Positions 55,372 through 63,584 of a stretch of 64,000 nucleotides of DNA are shown here, piece by piece (the first letter of the stretch is position 1; every line of letters begins with the position of its first letter). The position numbers were made by a program, and so were the translations under genes. Origin of the DNA: Actinacidiphila epipremni (GTDB lineage: Bacteria > Actinomycetota > Actinomycetes > Streptomycetales > Streptomycetaceae); assembly GCF_012034175.1 (NCBI RefSeq), contig NZ_JAATEJ010000011.1, positions 62,001-126,000 of the forward strand. Direction: 5' to 3'. The notes under the pieces were generated by a model. It saw only the letters and a program-made list of their open reading frames with translations. It was not told the origin of the DNA and searched no databases.

Positions 55372-57357
55372 GTGCCGCAGAACCCCGCAGACCCGCAGCC
55401 GCCCGAGCCCCCCGCCTCGCCCGCCTCCTCTGCCTCGCCCGCCTCCCCCGGTGCCGCGGCGCTGGTGCGGCGGCTGCTCACCCCCGGCCACCCGCCGTTC
55501 GCCCTGCTGCACCGCCGCACCCCCGGCCGCCCCGAGGGCGTCGTCGAGGTGCTGGCCGGCCCCGTCACGACCGTCCCCGCCCTCGGCGCCGTCCCGCTGC
55601 CCGAGGGCCCGCCGGCCGGCGGCGCCCGCACCGACGCGCTCGCCCTCGTCCCCTTCCGGCAGATCCGCGAACGCGGCTTCGACGTCCGCGACGACGGCAC
55701 CCCGCTGGCCGTCCTGCTCCCGGACGAGGTCCACGAACTGCCGCTCGCCGACGTGCTCGCCGCGCTCCCCGACCTGCCCGTGACCGTCGCGGACGGCGGC
55801 TTCGACACCGGCGACGAGGCGTACGCCGGCATCGTGCGGCGGGTCGTCGAGGACGAGATCGGCCGCGGCGAGGGCGCCAACTTCGTCATCCGCCGCACCT
55901 TCCGCGGCCACATCCCCGGATACGGGCCGGCCGCGGCGCTCGCGCTGTTCGCCCGGCTGCTGCGCGGCGAGCGCGGCGCGTACTGGACGTATGTGGTGCA
56001 CACCCCCGAACGCACCCTGGTCGGCGCGAGCCCCGAGGTGCATGTGCGGGTGTCGGGCGGCACCGTCGTGATGAACCCGATCAGCGGCACGTACCGCTAT
56101 CCCGCGGGCGGGCCCACCGCCGACGGCCTGCTGGACTTCCTCGCCGACCCCAAGGAGGCCGAGGAGCTGACCATGGTCGTCGACGAGGAACTGAAGATGA
56201 TGTGCACGGTGTGCGACCTCGGCGGGGTCGTGGTCGGCCCGCGGCTGAAGGAGATGGCGCACCTGGCGCACACCGAGTACGAGCTGCGCGGTCGCTCCAC
56301 GATGGACGTACGGAACGTGCTGCGCGAGACGATGTTCGCCGCGACGGTGACGGGATCGCCGGTGCAGAACGCCTGCCGCGTCATCGAGCGGCACGAGGAG
56401 GGCGGCCGTGGCTACTACGCCGGGGCGCTGGCCCTCATCGGCCGGGACGCCGGCGGCGCGCAGACCCTGGACTCCCCGATCCTCATCCGCACCGCCGACA
56501 TCTCGCCGGCCGGCGAGCTGAAGGTGCCGGTCGGGGCGACGCTGGTGCGGCACTCCCGGCCGGCGTCGGAGGTCGCCGAGACGCACGCCAAGGCGGCCGG
56601 CGTGCTCACCGCGCTCGGGGTGCGGCCGGCGCCGGTACGGGTGCCGGGGGCGCCGCGGCCCCGGCTGGCCGACGACTTCCGGGTACGGGCCGCGCTGGAC
56701 GCCCGCCGGGCGCACCTGGCGCCGTTCTGGCTGCGGATGCAGGCCCGGCACCCGGAGCCGGCCGCGCACGCCCTGGTCGTGGACGGCGAGGACACGTTCA
56801 CCTCGATGCTGGCCCACTTGCTGCGCTCGACCGGCCACGCGGTGACCGTGCGCCGCTACGACGAGCCGGGCCTGCGGGCGGCGGCGCTGGCGCACCCGGG
56901 GCCTGTGGTGCTGGGCCCGGGCCCCGGCGACCCGGCCGACACCGCCGACCCCAAGATGCGCTTCCTGCGGGAGCTGGCCGCCGACCTGGTGCGCGGCCAC
57001 GGGCACGGCCTGCTCGGGGTGTGCCTGGGCCATGAGCTGATCGCCGCCGAACTGGGCCTGGACCTGGTGCGCAAGGACGAGCCGTTCCAGGGCGCGCAGA
57101 AGACGATCGACCTGTTCGGCACCGCGGAGACCGTCGGCTTCTACAACTCCTTCACCGCGCGCTGCGACGCCCCGACCGCGCAGGAACTGGCCATGCACCG
57201 GGTGGAGTTGAGCCGCGACCCGGCGAGCGGCGACATCCACGCGATGCGCGGGCCGGGCTTCGCCGGGGTGCAGTTCCACCCGGAGTCGGTGCTGACGCTG
57301 AGCGGTGTGCGGATCGCCGAGAGCCTGCTCAAGGGCGTGCTGTCCCCGGTGCGATGA
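55372..57357 (+). CDS. trpEG: fused anthranilate synthase (TrpE-TrpG)
   Basis: 661 aa. A Pro/Ser/Ala-rich N-terminus (1-30) precedes the chorismate-binding TrpE part (about 30-420), with NFVIRRTFRGHIPGY, VGASPEVHVRVSGGTVVMNPISGTYRYP (partly quoted), ELTMVVDEELKMMCTVCDLGG and GYYAGALALIGRD. The C-terminal glutaminase (about 450-655) has PGPGDP, LLGVCLGHELIAAELG (nucleophile Cys) and QFHPESVLT (His-Glu). It converts chorismate and glutamine to anthranilate. PhzE enzymes share this fusion, but the Trp leader supports tryptophan synthesis. GTG 55372 has AAGGA about 11 nt upstream; the upstream open frame is the attenuator region. Confidence 0.93.
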   Translation: MPQNPADPQPPEPPASPASSASPASPGAAALVRRLLTPGHPPFALLHRRTPGRPEGVVEVLAGPVTTVPALGAVPLPEGPPAGGARTDALALVPFRQIRERGFDVRDDGTPLAVLLPDEVHELPLADVLAALPDLPVTVADGGFDTGDEAYAGIVRRVVEDEIGRGEGANFVIRRTFRGHIPGYGPAAALALFARLLRGERGAYWTYVVHTPERTLVGASPEVHVRVSGGTVVMNPISGTYRYPAGGPTADGLLDFLADPKEAEELTMVVDEELKMMCTVCDLGGVVVGPRLKEMAHLAHTEYELRGRSTMDVRNVLRETMFAATVTGSPVQNACRVIERHEEGGRGYYAGALALIGRDAGGAQTLDSPILIRTADISPAGELKVPVGATLVRHSRPASEVAETHAKAAGVLTALGVRPAPVRVPGAPRPRLADDFRVRAALDARRAHLAPFWLRMQARHPEPAAHALVVDGEDTFTSMLAHLLRSTGHAVTVRRYDEPGLRAAALAHPGPVVLGPGPGDPADTADPKMRFLRELAADLVRGHGHGLLGVCLGHELIAAELGLDLVRKDEPFQGAQKTIDLFGTAETVGFYNSFTARCDAPTAQELAMHRVELSRDPASGDIHAMRGPGFAGVQFHPESVLTLSGVRIAESLLKGVLSPVR

Positions 57358-57407
57358 GCCCGCGCGGTGAGCCGGCGCGGTGAGCCGGCGCGGCTGCTAC
57401 GCCGCCT

Positions 57408-58049
57408 CTACGCGGTCTCCTCGTAGCAGCCGGCGTTGACGGCCGAGTCGGCGAGGACCGGCTCGGCCAGCACCGGCCCGATCAGGGTCAGCACCTCGGC
57501 GATCATCGTGTACTCGTCGGCGGTGCCGTCCACGACGAGGTCGGCGAGCGAGCGGGAGGGCGCCACGTGCACCGCGTGCCGCTCCCGGCCGGAGGTGAGG
57601 TAGTTGAGCAGCGAGACCCGCGGGTCCTGCCGCTGGACCTCGATCTTGCGCAGGATCTTGCGGGCCAGCCGGATGTCGTCCGGGGTGTCGACGTAGACCC
57701 GCCAGGAGGCCCGGGCGGCGACCGCGGGCAGGGTGAGCGCGAACAGGCCCTCGACCACCACCAGGCGGTACCGCCCGGACCCGGTCGCGGCGTCGATCGC
57801 GCGGGAGGCCGCGGTCTCGTCGATGGACCCCGGGTGGTTCCAGTCCAGGGTCTCCGCGCCGGTGGCGCTGAGCGTCCTGACTCCGCGCAGCGGATCGTGC
57901 GCGGGGACGTAGAAGTCGTCGAGATGGATCAGGACGACGCTGTCGGGGTGGTGCCGCGCCAGCGCTTCGGCAAGGGTGGACTTGCCGGATGCGGTGCCGC
58001 CTGCGACCGCCAGTACGGGCGTGGGAAGCCCGCTCGCCACACCCGTCAT
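57408..58049 (-). CDS. uridine kinase-like P-loop kinase
   Basis: 213 aa. Walker A is LAVAGGTASGKSTLAEALAR (about 13-32). VVLIHLDDFYVPAHDPLRG, LDWNHPGSIDE, RLVVVEGLFAL, then YVDTPDDIRLARKILRKIEVQRQDP (partly quoted) follow the uridine kinase/phosphoribulokinase pattern. It would phosphorylate uridine or cytidine; other small-alcohol substrates are possible in this broad family. ATG 58049 has GGAG 8 nt upstream. Convergent with trpEG; three copies of a 13-bp TGAGCC-GGCGCGG-like unit fill the gap (57353-57395). Confidence 0.85.
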   Translation of the reverse strand: MTGVASGLPTPVLAVAGGTASGKSTLAEALARHHPDSVVLIHLDDFYVPAHDPLRGVRTLSATGAETLDWNHPGSIDETAASRAIDAATGSGRYRLVVVEGLFALTLPAVAARASWRVYVDTPDDIRLARKILRKIEVQRQDPRVSLLNYLTSGRERHAVHVAPSRSLADLVVDGTADEYTMIAEVLTLIGPVLAEPVLADSAVNAGCYEETA

Positions 58050-58234
58050 ACCGGGCGCTCCTCAGGTGCTCAAAAAAGGGGAACGAAGCGGCCGGACAAG
58101 CCGGGTGGAGGGAGGATAGGTCGGCTGGATCGTCTGCGGCAAGCGCTCCCGGTGTGCGTCTTCACGGGCGGCGGAACACCGTACGGCCGCGGGGGGAACT
58201 TCGGCGGAAGAATGGGCCCTGCGGGGGCGGGAGT

Positions 58235-59263
58235 TCAGCCGAAGAACACGCCCGCCTCGGCGTAGAGGGCCGGGTCGACGGTCTTGATCCGGGCGGTCGC
58301 GTCGCCGATCGGCACCCGGACGACGTCGGTGGCGCGTAAGGCGACCATCTTCCCGAAGTCGCCGTCGCGGACCGCGTCCACGGCGTGCAGGCCGAAGCGG
58401 GTGGCGAGCCAGCGGTCGAAGGCGCTGGGGGTGCCGCCGCGCTGGACGTGGCCGAGGACGGTGGTCCTGGCCTCCTTGCCGGTGCGCTTCTCGATCTGCG
58501 CGGCGAGCCATTCGCCGATGCCCGACAGCCGCACATGCCCGAAGGAGTCCAGCGTGCCGTCCTTGAGGACCATGTCGCCGTCGCGCGGCATGGCGCCCTC
58601 GGCGACGACCACGATGGGTGCGTAGCGGATCTTGAAGCGGCTCTCCACCCATCCGCACACCTGGTCCAGGTCGAAGCGGTGCTCGGGGATGAGGATGACG
58701 TTGGCGCCGCCGGCCAGGCCCGAGTGCAGGGCGATCCAGCCGGCGTGCCGGCCCATGACCTCCACGACCAGGACCCGCATATGCGACTCCGCGGTGGTGT
58801 GCAGCCGGTCGATGGCCTCGGTGGCGATGTTGACGGCCGTGTCGAAGCCGAAGGTGTAGTCGGTCGCGGACAGGTCGTTGTCGATGGTCTTGGGCACCCC
58901 GACGACCTTCAGGCCGATCTCCGCGTGCAGCCGGGCGGCGACGCCGAGGGTGTCCTCGCCGCCGATCACGATGAGGGCGTCGACGCCCTCGGCCGCCAGG
59001 TTCTCCTGGACCCGGCGCACCCCGCCCTCGGACGAGAACGGGTTGGTGCGCGAGGAGCCGAGTATGGTGCCGCCGCGTGGCAATATGCCGCGGACGGCGG
59101 GGATGTCGAGCCGTACGGTGTCCCCTTCGAGGGGACCGCGCCAGCCGTCGCGGAAGCCGGTGAAGTCGTATCCGTGTTCCTGGACGCCTTTGCGCACGAT
59201 GCCGCGGATGACCGCGTTGAGCCCGGGGCAGTCGCCGCCGCCGGTGAGGACTCCGACTCGCAT
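58235..59263 (-). CDS. pfkA: 6-phosphofructokinase, active site of the PPi-type
   Basis: 342 aa. GVLTGGGDCPGLNAVIRGIV (4-23), GGTILGSSRTNPF, IGGEDTLGVAARL (100-112), VPKTIDNDL (123-131), VVEVMGRHAGWIAL and LGHVQRGGTPSAFDR are diagnostic. At the phosphoryl-donor site residue 104 is Asp (GGEDT) and residue 125 is Lys (PKTIDND). ATP-specific enzymes usually have Gly at both places; Asp/Lys marks pyrophosphate-dependent enzymes such as that of Amycolatopsis. The donor is thus predicted to be PPi, though some actinobacterial enzymes mix these features. ATG 59263 has GAAGGGA 7 nt upstream. Confidence 0.93.
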   Translation of the reverse strand: MRVGVLTGGGDCPGLNAVIRGIVRKGVQEHGYDFTGFRDGWRGPLEGDTVRLDIPAVRGILPRGGTILGSSRTNPFSSEGGVRRVQENLAAEGVDALIVIGGEDTLGVAARLHAEIGLKVVGVPKTIDNDLSATDYTFGFDTAVNIATEAIDRLHTTAESHMRVLVVEVMGRHAGWIALHSGLAGGANVILIPEHRFDLDQVCGWVESRFKIRYAPIVVVAEGAMPRDGDMVLKDGTLDSFGHVRLSGIGEWLAAQIEKRTGKEARTTVLGHVQRGGTPSAFDRWLATRFGLHAVDAVRDGDFGKMVALRATDVVRVPIGDATARIKTVDPALYAEAGVFFG

Positions 59264-59333
59264 GGACGTTTCCCTTCGTCGCAAGCCAGCTGTGCCGGAT
59301 GTGCAACCTTCCGCCAAGCTAGCGTGACTTAGG

Positions 59334-60020
59334 TCACATGTCGCCGTCCGTGCGGTCCTGTCCGTCCTCGTCCAGGCCCGCTTCGATCGCGTATCGGACA
59401 AGCTCGACCCGGTTGTGCAACTGAAGCTTGCCGAGGGTGTTCTGGACGTGGTTCTGCACGGTCCGGTGCGATATGACCAGGCGATGGGCGATCTGCTTGT
59501 AGCTGAGCCCCTTCGCGACCAGCCGCAGCACCTCCGTCTCCCGCTCGGTCAGCCGCGGCGCGGCCGTGCCCTCGTCGGCGGCCGGCGGCGGTTCGGTGGC
59601 GAGCCTGCGGTACTCGCCGAGCACGAGTCCGGCCAGGCCAGGGGTGAAGACCGGGTCCCCGACCGCAGTCCTGCGCACCGCCTCGACCAGCTCCGCACGG
59701 GCGGCGGACTTCAGCAGATACCCCGTCGCACCGGATTTGACCGCTTCCAGTACGTCGGTGTGCTCGCCGCTGGCCGACAGCACCAGCACCCGCACCGCCG
59801 GGTCGCCCGCGACGACCTCCTTGCACACCCGTACACCGGAGGCACCCGGCAGGTTGAGGTCGAGCACCAGCACCTGCGGGCGGGCCGCGCGGGCCCGCCG
59901 TATCGCCTCGGGACCGTCGCCCGCGGTCGCGACGACCTCGAAGCCGGCCTCCGCGAGATCCCGGGCGACCGCGTCCCGCCACATCGGGTGGTCGTCCACC
60001 ACCATGACGCTCACCGTCAT
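59334..60020 (-). CDS. macR: MacR-type NarL/LuxR response regulator
   Basis: 228 aa. The receiver domain (1-120) has VMVVDDHPMWRDA, phosphoacceptor Asp in VLVLDLNLPGASGV (about 54) and GYLLKSAARAELVEAV (Lys about 104). The C-terminal LuxR-type helix-turn-helix is LTERETEVLRLVAKGLSYKQ, then IAHRLVISHRTVQNHVQNTL. Position next to the kinase gene, pfkA and the acyltransferase gene matches the Streptomyces MacRS locus, which controls membrane/envelope genes and development. It overlaps macS by 4 bp (60017-60020). Confidence 0.88.
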   Translation of the reverse strand: MTVSVMVVDDHPMWRDAVARDLAEAGFEVVATAGDGPEAIRRARAARPQVLVLDLNLPGASGVRVCKEVVAGDPAVRVLVLSASGEHTDVLEAVKSGATGYLLKSAARAELVEAVRRTAVGDPVFTPGLAGLVLGEYRRLATEPPPAADEGTAAPRLTERETEVLRLVAKGLSYKQIAHRLVISHRTVQNHVQNTLGKLQLHNRVELVRYAIEAGLDEDGQDRTDGDM

Positions 60021-61189
60021 GCCGCGCCTCCTGCGCTCACTGCCGTCACCTCGCCGGCGGCGGCCCGCTTGGGCAGCCGCAGTTCCACTTCCGTGCCCTC
60101 GCCGGGCGGCGACAGCAACTCCGCCGTGCCGCCCAGGTCGCGCAGCCGGCCGCGGATCGACTGGGCGACGCCGAGCCGCCCCTCGGCCGCCGCCGCGGCC
60201 AGCCGCCCGGCCGGGATGCCGGGCCCGTCGTCCCGCACCGTCACCAGCACCGCGTCGGGCTCGTCCTCCACCAGGATCCACGCGTGCGCCCGCTCACCGG
60301 CGTGGACCCGTACGTTGTCCAGCGCCGCCCCCACCGCCGCGGCCAGCTCGCCCGCGACCGCCGGCTCCAGCGGCACGGGCGTGCCGGGCGCGGACAGCGT
60401 CACGCGGGCGGAGGCGTAGGGCGCCAGCAGCGCGCGCAGGTCGGTGGGGCCCTGCGGCGCGGCCTCGCCGGTGCGCGGGGCCGGCAGCGGGGCGCCGCTG
60501 ATCAGGCTGCGCAGCGCGGCCTCCTGCTCGCCGGCCATCCGGCCCAGCTCCGCGGCCTCCCCGCCGGCCTGGTCGCCGCGCCGCTGCACCATCGCCAGCA
60601 CCTGGAGGACGCCGTCGTGGATGTCGCGGGCCAGCCGCTCGCGCTCCCGGGTCGCCGCCTCGATCTGCAACGCCCGGGCCAGGGTGCGCTCGCTGATCCG
60701 GGCGACCTCGACGACGTAGCCGATGCCGATGCTGGCGACCCATACGAGGATGACGTTGCGCAGGGTGTCCCGCCCGGCGCCGCTGCCGCGCTCGACCAGG
60801 TCGGCGACGGCCACCAGCGAGGACGCGACGGCGGCCCACCGCCACCCGCCCTTGATCGCGAACGCCAGCACCGAGCCGGCCGTCCAGATCGACGGCAGCG
60901 TGAACGCGCCCTGGTTGATGCGCTCCTGGGTGTCCACGACCATCGTGAGCAGTATCCCGCCGAGCGCGAGCGTCAGGTCCGCGGCGAGAAACCCCCGCGT
61001 GCACCGCTCCGCGGAGGTGACCCGCCCGAGCGTCCCCAGCGTCCACGCCCCGAGCACGCCGAGGTAGATCCCCCCGACGAGCGGATGGTCCATGTCGTCG
61101 TACCCGTACCAGAAGACCGCCGTCGTATACGCGCACGTGAGCACCCGATACGCCACGAGCGCCCGCCACAACGGCCCTTCCACCGACAT
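60017..61189 (-). CDS. macS: MacS-type sensor histidine kinase
   Basis: 390 aa. About five membrane helices span residues 10-175. The DHp region has ERERLARDIHDGVLQVLAMV, with the phosphoacceptor His at about 205 (HisKA_3 type). The ATPase domain shows ALDNVRVHAGERAHAWILVE (N box) and VRDDGPGIPAG (G1). The product pairs with MacR through overlapping genes. ATG 61189 was chosen because GGAGGGG lies about 9 nt upstream; an earlier start would add 19 residues. Confidence 0.88.
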   Translation of the reverse strand: MSVEGPLWRALVAYRVLTCAYTTAVFWYGYDDMDHPLVGGIYLGVLGAWTLGTLGRVTSAERCTRGFLAADLTLALGGILLTMVVDTQERINQGAFTLPSIWTAGSVLAFAIKGGWRWAAVASSLVAVADLVERGSGAGRDTLRNVILVWVASIGIGYVVEVARISERTLARALQIEAATRERERLARDIHDGVLQVLAMVQRRGDQAGGEAAELGRMAGEQEAALRSLISGAPLPAPRTGEAAPQGPTDLRALLAPYASARVTLSAPGTPVPLEPAVAGELAAAVGAALDNVRVHAGERAHAWILVEDEPDAVLVTVRDDGPGIPAGRLAAAAAEGRLGVAQSIRGRLRDLGGTAELLSPPGEGTEVELRLPKRAAAGEVTAVSAGGAA

Positions 61190-61242
61190 GCCCACAGCCC
61201 CCTCCCCCACGCCTGAGCACCCTACTGCGCGGGGGCGGCAGG

Positions 61243-61956
61243 TCACCCCGGGGCGGCGGAGCCCTTCGCGGACTCGGCGAGCAGCCGCTTCGCGGCGGTG
61301 GCGTAGATGTCGACGTACTCCTGGCCGGAGAGCTTCATGATCTCGTACATCACCTCGTCGGTGATCGACCGCAGGATGAAGCGGTCGGCCTCCATGCCCT
61401 GGTAGCGGGCGAATTCCAGCGGCTTGCCGATACGGATGCCGGGCCGCACCGACAGCTTCGGCACGACCTTGCCGACCGGCTGCACCTTCTCCGTGTCGAT
61501 CATCGCGACCGGGATCACCGGCGCCCCGCTGGCCAGCGCGACCCGGGCGAGGCCGCCGGGCTTGCCCCGGTAGAGGCGGCCGTCGGGCGAGCGGGTGCCC
61601 TCGGGGTAGATGCCGAACAGCTCACCGCGGGCCAGCACCGCGACCCCGCTCTTGACCGCGGCCTCGCCGGCGCCGCGCGCGCCCGAGCGGTCCACGGGCA
61701 GCTGGCCGACGCCCTTGAAGAAGGCGGCCGTCAGCTTGCCCTTGACGCCCGGGGAGGTGAAGTACTCCTCCTTGGCGATGAAGGTGACCTTGCGGTCCAG
61801 CACGGCCGGCAGGAAGAAGGAGTCCGAGAAGGACAGGTGGTTGCTCGCCAGGATCGCCGGGCCCTCGGCGGGCACGTTTTCCAGGCCCTCCACCCACGGC
61901 CGGAAGGCGGCCTTGAGCGGTGAGCCGATGGCGATCTTCATCGCACCGTAGAACAA
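61243..61956 (-). CDS. 1-acylglycerol-3-phosphate acyltransferase (PlsC-like)
   Basis: 237 aa. Catalytic HX4D is in ILASNHLSFSDSFFLP (about 34-49). KVTFIAKEEYFTSPGVKG follows, and the substrate motif is LFGIYPEGTRSPDGRLYRGK (about 110-129), with PVIPVAMIDT further on. It transfers an acyl chain to lysophosphatidic acid at the membrane during phospholipid synthesis. The start is placed at TTG 61956 (MFYGAMKIAIG) because AGGAGGTCC lies 7 nt upstream. An ATG at 61941 has no site, and the earlier in-frame start at 61998 would skip this ribosome site. Confidence 0.88.
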   Translation of the reverse strand: MFYGAMKIAIGSPLKAAFRPWVEGLENVPAEGPAILASNHLSFSDSFFLPAVLDRKVTFIAKEEYFTSPGVKGKLTAAFFKGVGQLPVDRSGARGAGEAAVKSGVAVLARGELFGIYPEGTRSPDGRLYRGKPGGLARVALASGAPVIPVAMIDTEKVQPVGKVVPKLSVRPGIRIGKPLEFARYQGMEADRFILRSITDEVMYEIMKLSGQEYVDIYATAAKRLLAESAKGSAAPG

Positions 61957-62188
61957 CCTCGGACCTCCTGTCGACGACGCACCGAACCTTAGCGGCACGA
62001 AGCCCCCGCAGCCGGTCCCGACAGGGCTTACCGCTTGGTATCCCGGCCGCGTACGCTGAACGTCCGGCCTCCGTGTACCTCGTGTACCCGGTACGCGGCC
62101 CCACGCCCACGCAAAGCCGCGGAAGCTTCGGAACCCGTCGAACGTTCTCAGCTGTGAGATCCACCGGAACTCGGAACAGGAGCATGCG

Positions 62189-62974
62189 GTGCCGCTGATG
62201 CCAGGAGCCGAACCGTACCGCCATGACGGCGGCGGGACCGGTGTGCTGCTCTGTCACGGGTTCACCGGCACGCCGCAGTCCCTGCGCCCGTGGGCGGAGT
62301 ATCTGGCCGCGCGCGGGCTGACGGTGTCGCTGCCGCTGCTGCCGGGGCACGGCACCCGGTGGCAGGACATGCAGCTGACCGGCTGGCCGGACTGGTACGC
62401 CGAGGTGGACCGGGAGCTGGCGGCGCTGCGGGAGCGCTGCTCGCGGGTGTTCGTGTGCGGCCTGTCGATGGGCGGCACGCTCGCGCTGCGGCTGGCGCAG
62501 AAGCACGGCTCGGCGATCAGCGGCCTGGTGCTGGTCAACCCGTCGGTGAAGGCCGACAGCCCGACGCTGAAGGCGGTCTCGGTGCTGCGGCACGTGCTGC
62601 CGTCGGTCAAGGGCATCGCGAGCGACATCGCCCTGGAGGGCGGCGGCGAGCTGGGCTACGACCGCACGCCGCTGCACGCGGTGTACTCGCTGACCCGGCT
62701 GTGGCCGCAGGTGCGGGCCGGGCTGCCGCAGGTGACGCAGCCGCTGCTGCTGCTCCACAGCAAGGTCGACCACGTGGTGCACCCGTCGAACTCGGCGGTC
62801 GTGCTCGGCGCGGTGTCGTCCGCCGACGTGACCGAGAAGGTGCTGGAGCACAGCTTCCACGTGGCCACCCTGGACAACGACGCGGAGCTGGTCTTCGCGG
62901 AGTCGTACGCCTTCATCGAGCGGCTGTCGGTCGGTGCGGGGGACGCGGTGAAGGAGGGCACGGCAGGTGGCTGA
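62189..62974 (+). CDS. alpha/beta hydrolase, carboxylesterase type
   Basis: 261 aa. VLLCHGFTGTPQSLRPWAEY carries the oxyanion-hole segment. The nucleophile elbow is CGLSMGG (Ser about 93). The acid is in LLHSKVDHVVHP (about 193) and the His in LEHSFHVATLD (about 222). Similar to Geobacillus Est30-type carboxylesterases acting on short acyl esters; a lipid substrate is possible near the acyltransferase gene. GTG 62189 has AGGAG 7 nt upstream. It overlaps the next gene by 8 bp. Confidence 0.9.
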   Translation: MPLMPGAEPYRHDGGGTGVLLCHGFTGTPQSLRPWAEYLAARGLTVSLPLLPGHGTRWQDMQLTGWPDWYAEVDRELAALRERCSRVFVCGLSMGGTLALRLAQKHGSAISGLVLVNPSVKADSPTLKAVSVLRHVLPSVKGIASDIALEGGGELGYDRTPLHAVYSLTRLWPQVRAGLPQVTQPLLLLHSKVDHVVHPSNSAVVLGAVSSADVTEKVLEHSFHVATLDNDAELVFAESYAFIERLSVGAGDAVKEGTAGG

Positions 62975-63536
62975 CCGCGAGGACGAGGGCACCGCGCCGC
63001 ACGAGGAGGAGCCGGCCGGCGCGCCGCCGCACGAGGAGGAGCCGCCGGCTGCCCCGCTGGACGAGGAGGCGGCCTGGGCCGCGCTCGTCGCCGGGTATGA
63101 CGACGAGCCGGAGCCGGGTGCCGCGCTGTGGCCCGAGGCCGAGAACGTCCCCGCGCCGGGTGCGGAGCCGGACCCGACCGATCCCGCGGCGGTGAGCACC
63201 AAGCCGCCGGCGTCGGACCGCACGATCGTGATCCACCCGGTGATCCGCGGCCCGCGCGACTACGAGCTGGCCGACGACGACGAGGACGCGCATTACGTGC
63301 CGCCGGAGCCGCCGCCGCTGCCGGAGGCGGACGTCACGACGAAGTTCGCCTGGATCGCGGTGCTGGGCGGGCCGCTGCTGCTGCTGGTGTTCGTGCTGTT
63401 CCAGCTGGAGATCACCTGGTGGGCCGCGACGCTGGGCGTGGGCGGCTTCCTCGGCGGTTTCGCGACGCTGGTGATGCGGATGCGCACCGGCGAGGACGAC
63501 GAGGACGACGACCCGGGGCGCGGCGCGGTGGTGTGA
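62967..63536 (+). CDS. acidic protein with two C-terminal membrane helices
   Basis: 189 aa of unknown function. Residues 1-110 are disordered and rich in Glu, Asp, Pro and Ala (EEEPAGAPPHEEEPPAAPL). Two membrane helices follow (FAWIAVLGGPLLLLVFVLFQ and TLGVGGFLGGFATLVMRM), with a short acidic tail. GTG 62967 lies inside the end of the esterase gene with GGAGG upstream, so the two are translationally coupled. A conserved hypothetical in Streptomyces; the partner is unknown. Confidence 0.8.
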   Translation: MADREDEGTAPHEEEPAGAPPHEEEPPAAPLDEEAAWAALVAGYDDEPEPGAALWPEAENVPAPGAEPDPTDPAAVSTKPPASDRTIVIHPVIRGPRDYELADDDEDAHYVPPEPPPLPEADVTTKFAWIAVLGGPLLLLVFVLFQLEITWWAATLGVGGFLGGFATLVMRMRTGEDDEDDDPGRGAVV

Positions 63537-63584
63537 GCCGGCCCCGGGGCGGGCTCCGGCCCGGGCCCCGGCGCGCGGCGCGGC

